11,313 bases of DNA from the NCBI GenBank assembly GCA_947483455.1, contig CANKNK010000022.1:1-11313 (forward strand), written 5' to 3'. Position 1 is the stretch's first letter. Each line of letters begins with the position of its first letter. A program made the translations under genes and the position numbers. A model generated the notes under the pieces. It was not told the origin of the DNA, made no database searches, and saw nothing but the letters and a program-made list of their open reading frames with translations. Source of the DNA: Comamonadaceae bacterium (GTDB lineage: Bacteria; Pseudomonadota; Gammaproteobacteria; Burkholderiales; Burkholderiaceae_C). Below, piece after piece: positions 6,499-11,313 of this stretch.

Positions 6499-8289
6499 AT
6501 GTCCTATACAGTTTCCAAACGTAAATTTGACGTCGTCATCGTTGGCGCCGGTGGCTCGGGCATGCGCGCCTCCTTGCAACTGGCGCGCGCCGGGCTGAAT
6601 GTCGCCGTGCTTTCCAAAGTATTTCCCACGCGATCGCATACGGTGGCTGCGCAGGGGGGCATTGGCGCTTCCTTGGGCAATATGAACGAGGACAACTGGC
6701 ACTACCATTTTTACGATACCGTCAAAGGTTCTGACTGGTTGGGCGACCAGGACGCCATCGAGTTCATGTGCCGCGAGGCGCCTAAAGTGGTTTACGACCT
6801 AGAGCACATGGGCATGCCTTTTGACCGCAATGCAGACGGCACCATTTACCAACGGCCATTCGGTGGGCATACCGCCAACTACGGCGAAAAAGCGGTTGAG
6901 CGCGCCTGCGCTGCCGCCGACCGAACCGGCCACGCCATGCTGCACACGCTGTACCAGCAAAACCTGAAGGCCCGCACCAGCTTTTTTGTCGAATGGCTGG
7001 CCATGGATCTGGTGCGCGATGCCGAAGGCGCCGTGGTCGGCGTGACGGCGCTGGAAATGGAAACCGGTGATGTACACATTCTGCAAGCCAAAACCACCTT
7101 GCTGGCCACTGGCGGCGCGGGACGGATATTTGCCGCATCGACCAATGCCTTCATCAACACGGGCGACGGCCTGGGCATGGCGGCACGCGCAGGCCTGCCG
7201 TTGGAAGACATGGAATTCTGGCAATTCCACCCCACCGGCGTAGCAGGTGCGGGTGTGCTGCTGACCGAAGGCTGTCGTGGCGAGGGCGCCATCTTGCGCA
7301 ATGTCCATGGCGAACGCTTTATGGAGCGCTACGCCCCGCATTACAAAGACCTGGCCCCCCGCGACTATGTGTCGCGCTGCATGGACCAAGAAATCAAAGA
7401 AGGTCGTGGCTGCGGTCCTAACAAGGATTACATCAACCTGGACATGACCCATCTAGGCGCCGAGACCATCTTGAAGCGCCTTCCCTCGGTGCTGGAGATC
7501 GGGCACAACTTTGCCAATGTGGACATCACGCGCGAGCCAATTCCGGTGGTGCCGACCATCCACTACCAAATGGGCGGCATCCCCACCAATATCCATGGGC
7601 AGGTGGTCGTGCAGGACGCCCACAACCATAGCCAGCCAGTACCGGGCTTGTATGCGGTGGGCGAATGCTCGTGTGTGAGCGTACATGGCGCCAATCGCCT
7701 GGGTACCAATTCCTTGCTGGACCTGCTGGTCTTTGGCCGGGCGGCCGGCAACCATATTGTGGCTACCAACAAAGAAAGCGTGGAGCACAAGGCCTTGCCT
7801 GCCGATGCGGCCGACCTGACGCTCGCGCGCCTGAACCGCCTGGACACCGCTGCGGGCGGCGAGTATGCGCAAGACGTTGCCAACAGCCTACGCGCCACCA
7901 TGCAACAGCATGCCGGCGTGTTCCGCACGCAGGCCAGCATGGACGAAGGTGTGGCTAAAGTGGCTGCGCTGCGCGAACGCACACAAGCGATTGGCCTCAA
8001 AGACAAATCGCGCATTTTCAACACCGCACGCATCGAAGCGCTGGAGGTTGAAAACCTGATCGAAGCAGCGCAAGCCACTATGGTGTCGGCCGCTGCCCGC
8101 CATGAAAGCAGGGGCGCGCATACCGTCAACGACTATGGCGACACGCCCGAGCACCCCAACGGCCGCAACGACACCGACTGGCACAAGCATTCACTGTGGC
8201 ACAGCGCCAACAACAGCCTGAGCTACAAGCCGGTGCAGATGAAGCCGCTGACGGTTGAGAGCATCCCCTTGCGAACCCGCACGTTCTAA
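6499..8289 (+). CDS. sdhA: Succinate dehydrogenase flavoprotein subunit
   Basis: Catalytic subunit of complex II on the cytoplasmic side: oxidises succinate to fumarate and passes electrons through covalently bound FAD to SdhB. 596 residues, close to the usual 588-600. The dinucleotide-binding motif is VVIVGAGGSGMRA (12-24). The FAD-attachment segment RSHTVAAQGG places the histidyl-FAD residue at His47. Substrate-site residues are present: FHPTG (His244), LTEGCRGEG (Thr256, Glu257), LAPRDYVSR (Arg288, the proton-shuttle arginine), IHYQMGG (His355) and ANRLGTNSLL (Arg400). The C-terminus ends in SIPLRTRTF, near-identical to known SdhA tails. The Shine-Dalgarno is weak (GAGAAG, 6486-6491). Attachment of FAD is expected to be helped by SdhE, encoded two genes downstream. 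No anomalies. Confidence 0.98.
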   Translation: MSYTVSKRKFDVVIVGAGGSGMRASLQLARAGLNVAVLSKVFPTRSHTVAAQGGIGASLGNMNEDNWHYHFYDTVKGSDWLGDQDAIEFMCREAPKVVYDLEHMGMPFDRNADGTIYQRPFGGHTANYGEKAVERACAAADRTGHAMLHTLYQQNLKARTSFFVEWLAMDLVRDAEGAVVGVTALEMETGDVHILQAKTTLLATGGAGRIFAASTNAFINTGDGLGMAARAGLPLEDMEFWQFHPTGVAGAGVLLTEGCRGEGAILRNVHGERFMERYAPHYKDLAPRDYVSRCMDQEIKEGRGCGPNKDYINLDMTHLGAETILKRLPSVLEIGHNFANVDITREPIPVVPTIHYQMGGIPTNIHGQVVVQDAHNHSQPVPGLYAVGECSCVSVHGANRLGTNSLLDLLVFGRAAGNHIVATNKESVEHKALPADAADLTLARLNRLDTAAGGEYAQDVANSLRATMQQHAGVFRTQASMDEGVAKVAALRERTQAIGLKDKSRIFNTARIEALEVENLIEAAQATMVSAAARHESRGAHTVNDYGDTPEHPNGRNDTDWHKHSLWHSANNSLSYKPVQMKPLTVESIPLRTRTF

Positions 8290-8310
8290 ACGCGATAAGG
8301 CCGCCCAAGT

Positions 8311-9015
8311 ATGTCAAAACATAAATTTTCCATTTACCGCTACGACCCGGACAAAGACGCCAAGCCCTACATGCAGGACATTGACGTGGAACTCGATGGC
8401 ACCGAGCGCATGTTGCTCGATGCACTGATGAAGCTCAAGGCGGTGGACCCCTCCATCTCTTTCCGCCGTTCTTGCCGAGAAGGGGTTTGCGGATCGGATG
8501 CCATGAATATCAACGGTAAAAATGGGCTGGCTTGTTTGACCAATATGCGCACCCTGCCCGGCACGATTGTGCTCAAGCCCCTGCCCGGTCTGCCGGTGAT
8601 TCGGGACCTGATCGTGGACATGACGCAGTTCTTCAAGCAATACAACTCGATCAAACCCTACCTCATCAATGAGGACATGCCGCCTGAAAAAGAGCGCCTG
8701 CAAAGTCCTCAGGAGCGTGAAGAACTGAACGGCTTGTACGAGTGCATTTTGTGCGCCAGTTGCTCCACCAGCTGTCCGAGCTTCTGGTGGAACCCGGATA
8801 AATTCGTGGGTCCGGCCGGTCTCTTGCAGGCCTACCGCTTTATTGCCGACAGCCGCGACCAGGCCACGTCCGAGCGATTGGATAACTTGGAAGATCCCTA
8901 CCGACTGTTTCGCTGCCACACGATCATGAACTGTGTGGACGTGTGCCCCAAGGGTCTGAACCCGACCAAGGCGATCGGCAAGATCAAAGAGATGATGGTG
9001 ATGCGGGCAGTCTAA
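8311..9015 (+). CDS. sdhB: Succinate dehydrogenase iron-sulfur subunit
   Basis: Electron-transfer subunit of complex II linking FAD in SdhA to ubiquinone. 234 residues, typical length. The [2Fe-2S] site is [11 protein letters not shown] plus NGLAC: Cys55, Cys60, Asp63 and Cys75, including the aspartate ligand seen in E. coli. The second domain carries [17 protein letters not shown]: Cys145, Cys148 and Cys151, with Cys212, for the [4Fe-4S] cluster, and Cys155, Cys202 and Cys208 for the [3Fe-4S] cluster. Trp160 corresponds to the quinone-site tryptophan (E. coli Trp164). All ligands are present. ATAAGG (8295-8300) sits 10 bases before the ATG. The gene follows sdhA by 21 bases and its stop is only 2 bases before sdhE. 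Confidence 0.98.
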   Translation: MSKHKFSIYRYDPDKDAKPYMQDIDVELDGTERMLLDALMKLKAVDPSISFRRSCREGVCGSDAMNINGKNGLACLTNMRTLPGTIVLKPLPGLPVIRDLIVDMTQFFKQYNSIKPYLINEDMPPEKERLQSPQEREELNGLYECILCASCSTSCPSFWWNPDKFVGPAGLLQAYRFIADSRDQATSERLDNLEDPYRLFRCHTIMNCVDVCPKGLNPTKAIGKIKEMMVMRAV

Positions 9016-9017
9016 GT

Positions 9018-9302
9018 ATGCAAACTGCGGCCCCTGAGCTACCGATCGATGCACGCGCGCTCAGCAAGCTGCGCTGGCGTTGCCGGCGGGGGCTATTGGA
9101 AAATGATTTGTTTATCGAGCGTTTTTTCTTGCGCCACGCATCAACATTGAACCAACGCCAGGCCGATGCCCTCAGTAGACTGATGGACCTGAGCGACAAC
9201 GATTTATTGGATTTGTTGCTGGCCCGTCAATCGCAGGCAGTGGGTCTGGAAATGGACGCAGATTGCACAGAAGTTTTGGCTTTATTAAGAAATACTCATT
9301 GA
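9018..9302 (+). CDS. sdhE: FAD assembly factor SdhE (succinate dehydrogenase flavinylation)
   Basis: A 94-residue member of the SdhE/YgfY/Sdh5 family, small cytoplasmic proteins that promote covalent attachment of FAD to SdhA. The hallmark RGxxE motif is present as [14 protein letters not shown] (Arg24-Gly25 through Glu28), followed by the acidic helical stretch [15 protein letters not shown] usual for the family. The ATG at 9018 begins two bases after the sdhB stop and lacks a clear Shine-Dalgarno, so translation probably depends on coupling to sdhB. A longer in-frame start at 8943 would run through the sdhB end in another frame and add unconserved residues. Placement between sdhB and gltA fits its function and is familiar in betaproteobacteria, whereas in E. 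coli the gene is away from sdh. Confidence 0.93.
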   Translation: MQTAAPELPIDARALSKLRWRCRRGLLENDLFIERFFLRHASTLNQRQADALSRLMDLSDNDLLDLLLARQSQAVGLEMDADCTEVLALLRNTH

Positions 9303-9313
9303 AAGGTGTTGAG

Positions 9314-10624
9314 ATGAAATTATCGGACAACAAAGCGACCATGTCCTTTAGCAATGGAAGCCCCAGCGTGGAGCTTCCGGTTTACAGCGGCAGCGTCGGG
9401 CCCGATGTCATCGACATCCGCAAGCTCTACGGTCAAACTGGCATGTTTACCTATGACCCGGGCTTTTTGTCCACGGCGGCTTGCCAGTCGGCCATCACCT
9501 ATATTGACGGCGACAAAGGCGAGTTGCTTTACCGCGGCTACCCCATCGAGCAATTGGCGACCCATTGCGACTTCATGGAAACTTGCCACCTGCTGCTGTA
9601 CGGCAACCTGCCCGACGCCGCCGGCAAAGCTGCGTTTACCAAGCGTGTCACCCATCACACCATGGTCAATGAGCAAATGCAGTTTTTCCTGCGTGGTTTC
9701 CGCCGCGACGCGCATCCCATGGCCATCATGACCGGTCTGGTCGGTGCGCTTTCGGCCTTCTACCATGACAGCACCGATATCAACAACCCAGGCCACCGTG
9801 ATATTTCGGCTATCCGTCTGATCGCCAAATTGCCTACGCTGGTGGCCATGGCCTACAAGTACAGCATCGGCCAGCCCTTTATGTACCCCAAAAATGACCT
9901 GAGCTATGCGGGTAACTTTTTGCACATGATGTTTGCCACCCCCTGCGAGCCCTATGTCGTCAACCCGGTGATCGAGCGCGCTTTAGACCGTATCTTCATC
10001 TTGCATGCCGACCACGAACAAAACGCATCCACGTCGACGGTGCGTTTGTGTGGCTCGTCTGGCACCAACCCATTTGCAGCCATTGCCGCCGGTGTGGCAT
10101 GCCTGTGGGGACCCGCACATGGCGGCGCCAACGAGGCTTGTTTGAATATGCTCGAAGAGATCCAGGCCTCCGGCGGCGTGTCCAAAGTTGGCGAGTTCAT
10201 GGAAAAAGTGAAAGACAAAAACTCAGGGGTCAAGCTCATGGGCTTTGGCCACCGGGTCTATAAAAACTACGACCCCCGTGCCAAGCTCATGCAAGAGACC
10301 TGTAATGAAGTGCTTTTGGCACTGGGTCTGGAGAATGACCCATTATTCAAACTGGCCAAGGCGCTAGAAAAAATCGCCCTAGAGGACGAGTACTTTGTGT
10401 CACGCAAGCTCTACCCGAATGTGGATTTTTATTCAGGTATTGTGCAGCGCGCGATCGGCATCCCTGTAAAGCTGTTTACCGGCATCTTCGCATTGGCACG
10501 CACGGTCGGATGGATCGCTCAGCTCAACGAAATGATTGGGGATCCGGAATACAAAATCGGCCGCCCGCGCCAATTGTTCACTGGCTCGGTGCCACGCGCG
10601 GTTCCAGAAATCGGCCGCCGCTGA
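9314..10624 (+). CDS. gltA: Citrate synthase, hexameric (type II) form
   Basis: Condenses acetyl-CoA with oxaloacetate to citrate, the entry step of the TCA cycle. 436 residues, close to the E. coli enzyme (427). The catalytic triad is present: His269 (WGPAHGG), His313 ([11 protein letters not shown]) and Asp371 (NVDFYSG); the [14 protein letters not shown] signature is at 231-244. Positions that in E. coli form the allosteric NADH site are also conserved: Tyr150 (AFYHD), Arg168 and Lys172 (SAIRLIAK) and Cys211 (ATPCEPY), so inhibition by NADH is predicted. The ATG at 9314 has a GAAAGG Shine-Dalgarno (9301-9306) that overlaps the sdhE stop codon, indicating tight coupling. An upstream in-frame ATG at 9263 would add 17 unconserved residues inside sdhE. 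Last gene of the sdh operon, followed by a terminator. Confidence 0.98.
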   Translation: MKLSDNKATMSFSNGSPSVELPVYSGSVGPDVIDIRKLYGQTGMFTYDPGFLSTAACQSAITYIDGDKGELLYRGYPIEQLATHCDFMETCHLLLYGNLPDAAGKAAFTKRVTHHTMVNEQMQFFLRGFRRDAHPMAIMTGLVGALSAFYHDSTDINNPGHRDISAIRLIAKLPTLVAMAYKYSIGQPFMYPKNDLSYAGNFLHMMFATPCEPYVVNPVIERALDRIFILHADHEQNASTSTVRLCGSSGTNPFAAIAAGVACLWGPAHGGANEACLNMLEEIQASGGVSKVGEFMEKVKDKNSGVKLMGFGHRVYKNYDPRAKLMQETCNEVLLALGLENDPLFKLAKALEKIALEDEYFVSRKLYPNVDFYSGIVQRAIGIPVKLFTGIFALARTVGWIAQLNEMIGDPEYKIGRPRQLFTGSVPRAVPEIGRR

Positions 10625-10643
10625 GCGCTTTATTGCCCCTGCT

Positions 10644-10674
10644 GCTTGCCCCGCTTTTGCGGGGTAAGTTTTTT
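10644..10674 (+). terminator. Rho-independent terminator after gltA
   Basis: CCCCGC, TTTT, GCGGGG (10649-10664) forms a perfect 6-bp GC-rich stem with a 4-base loop. It extends with AT, GC and two G-U pairs to about 11 bp (10644-10669), followed by six T (10669-10674). It begins about 20 bases after the gltA stop and separates the sdh-gltA operon from leuC. Confidence 0.88.
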
Positions 10675-10700
10675 AGGCTGCCCTAAATCGCTACACCCCC

Positions 10701-10728
10701 TTGGGCGCAGGGCACCGCGGCATAAAAT
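10701..10728 (+). promoter_or_regulatory. Candidate leuC promoter
   Basis: TTGGGC (10701-10706) is followed after 16 bases by TAAAAT (10723-10728; 5 of 6 to the -10 consensus). Transcription would begin near 10735, about 21 bases before the ATG. The upstream terminator makes an independent leuC promoter necessary. The short leader leaves no room for a classic leucine attenuator. Confidence 0.5.
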
Positions 10729-10755
10729 GCGCGACCGCCAAAAAGGAAAATCTCC

Positions 10756-11313
10756 ATGGGACGCACCCTCTACGACAAAATATGGGATGAGCATGTGGTT
10801 CATACCGAAGAAGACGGCACTGCCATCCTCTATATAGACCGCCATCTCGTACACGAAGTCACCAGCCCCCAGGCATTTGAAGGTCTACGCCAAGCGAGGC
10901 GCAAAGTCTGGCGGGTCAGCTCCATCGTCGCCACTGCCGACCACAACACCCCGACCACCGGATGGGAGCTGGGCTATGACGGTATCACCGACCCGATTAG
11001 CAAAGAGCAAATTACCACGCTCGATGCCAACATCAAAGAATCCGGTGCGGCGGCGTTTTTTCCATTTCTCTCCAAGCGCCAGGGCATCGTGCACGTGATT
11101 GGCCCGGAAACGGGCGCGACACTTCCGGGCATGACGGTGGTGTGCGGCGACAGCCACACCTCGACCCACGGCGCCTTCGGTGCGCTAGCCCATGGCATCG
11201 GCACTTCTGAAGTCGAGCATGTGATGGCCACGCAAACCTTGCTCGCCAAAAAAGCCAAGAACATGCTTATCCAAGTAGAGGGATCGGTGCCCAAGGGTGT
11301 GACTGGCAAAGAC
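10756..11313 (+). CDS. leuC: 3-isopropylmalate dehydratase large subunit, 3' end cut off by window edge
   Basis: Large subunit of isopropylmalate isomerase, which with LeuD converts 2-isopropylmalate to 3-isopropylmalate in leucine biosynthesis; an aconitase-superfamily [4Fe-4S] enzyme. The first 186 of roughly 470 residues are present. [15 protein letters not shown] is the typical LeuC start; TADHNTPTT (60-68) and [20 protein letters not shown] (128-147) are family signatures, as is [15 protein letters not shown]. The cluster-binding cysteines lie beyond the window. AAGGA (10743-10747) sits 8 bases before the ATG. It is separated from gltA by 131 bases that hold a terminator and a candidate promoter, so it belongs to a different transcription unit, probably with leuD and leuB beyond the edge. 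Confidence 0.96.
   Translation, partial: MGRTLYDKIWDEHVVHTEEDGTAILYIDRHLVHEVTSPQAFEGLRQARRKVWRVSSIVATADHNTPTTGWELGYDGITDPISKEQITTLDANIKESGAAAFFPFLSKRQGIVHVIGPETGATLPGMTVVCGDSHTSTHGAFGALAHGIGTSEVEHVMATQTLLAKKAKNMLIQVEGSVPKGVTGKD

Noticed and set aside
6799..7452. A 217-codon minus-strand open frame opposite sdhA
   Set aside because: Low-complexity His/Gln/Ala-rich translation with no family resemblance; a shadow of sdhA.
8314..9054. A 246-codon open frame on the minus strand opposite sdhB
   Set aside because: It mirrors the codon structure of sdhB, has no recognisable domain, and lies antisense to a gene with all cluster ligands intact. GC-rich genes routinely leave such open antisense frames.
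1..11313. A defence, mobile or otherwise novel system in the window
   Set aside because: Every long gene belongs to a known metabolic or regulatory family with intact key residues, spacing is operon-like, and there are no integrases, transposases, direct-repeat arrays or composition shifts visible by eye.

Overview
The window is a compact, ordinary-looking chromosomal block of central-metabolism genes from a betaproteobacterium, most likely order Burkholderiales and probably Comamonadaceae. The placement rests on the gene order, on protein sequences close to betaproteobacterial TCA-cycle enzymes (AcnB-type aconitase, a 328-residue malate dehydrogenase, hexameric-type citrate synthase) and on uniformly GC-rich coding sequence. 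Genus assignment cannot be made from the window alone. I see no mobile elements, tRNA or rRNA genes, CRISPR arrays or phage genes. No stretch longer than 300 bases lacks a gene; the longest non-coding gap is the 194-base divergent promoter region at 4493-4686.

Left arm (minus strand, reading leftward): mdh (malate dehydrogenase), then an orphan HpcH/HpaI aldolase/citrate-lyase-beta-like protein, then acnB (aconitase B), which runs off the left edge after 803 codons. Gaps of 54 and 20 bases suggest one transcript, driven by a good sigma70-type promoter upstream of mdh (TTGACC, 17 bases, TAAACT).

Right arm (plus strand): a GntR/HutC-type regulator diverges from mdh. It is followed by sdhC-sdhD-sdhA-sdhB-sdhE-gltA, a tight six-gene cluster for succinate dehydrogenase (complex II), its flavinylation factor and citrate synthase. 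This cluster has its own candidate promoter and ends in a clear rho-independent terminator. After it, a separately promoted leuC (isopropylmalate isomerase large subunit, leucine biosynthesis) starts and runs off the right edge after 186 codons.

Together the genes cover citrate synthase, aconitase, succinate dehydrogenase and malate dehydrogenase. A perfect 12-bp palindrome in the mdh-gntR intergenic region is the obvious candidate operator for the regulator. The observations most worth checking are that operator region, the function of the orphan citrate-lyase-like gene, and the structured mdh leader. I did not find a novel biological system, and most of the window matches well-known families with intact catalytic residues.
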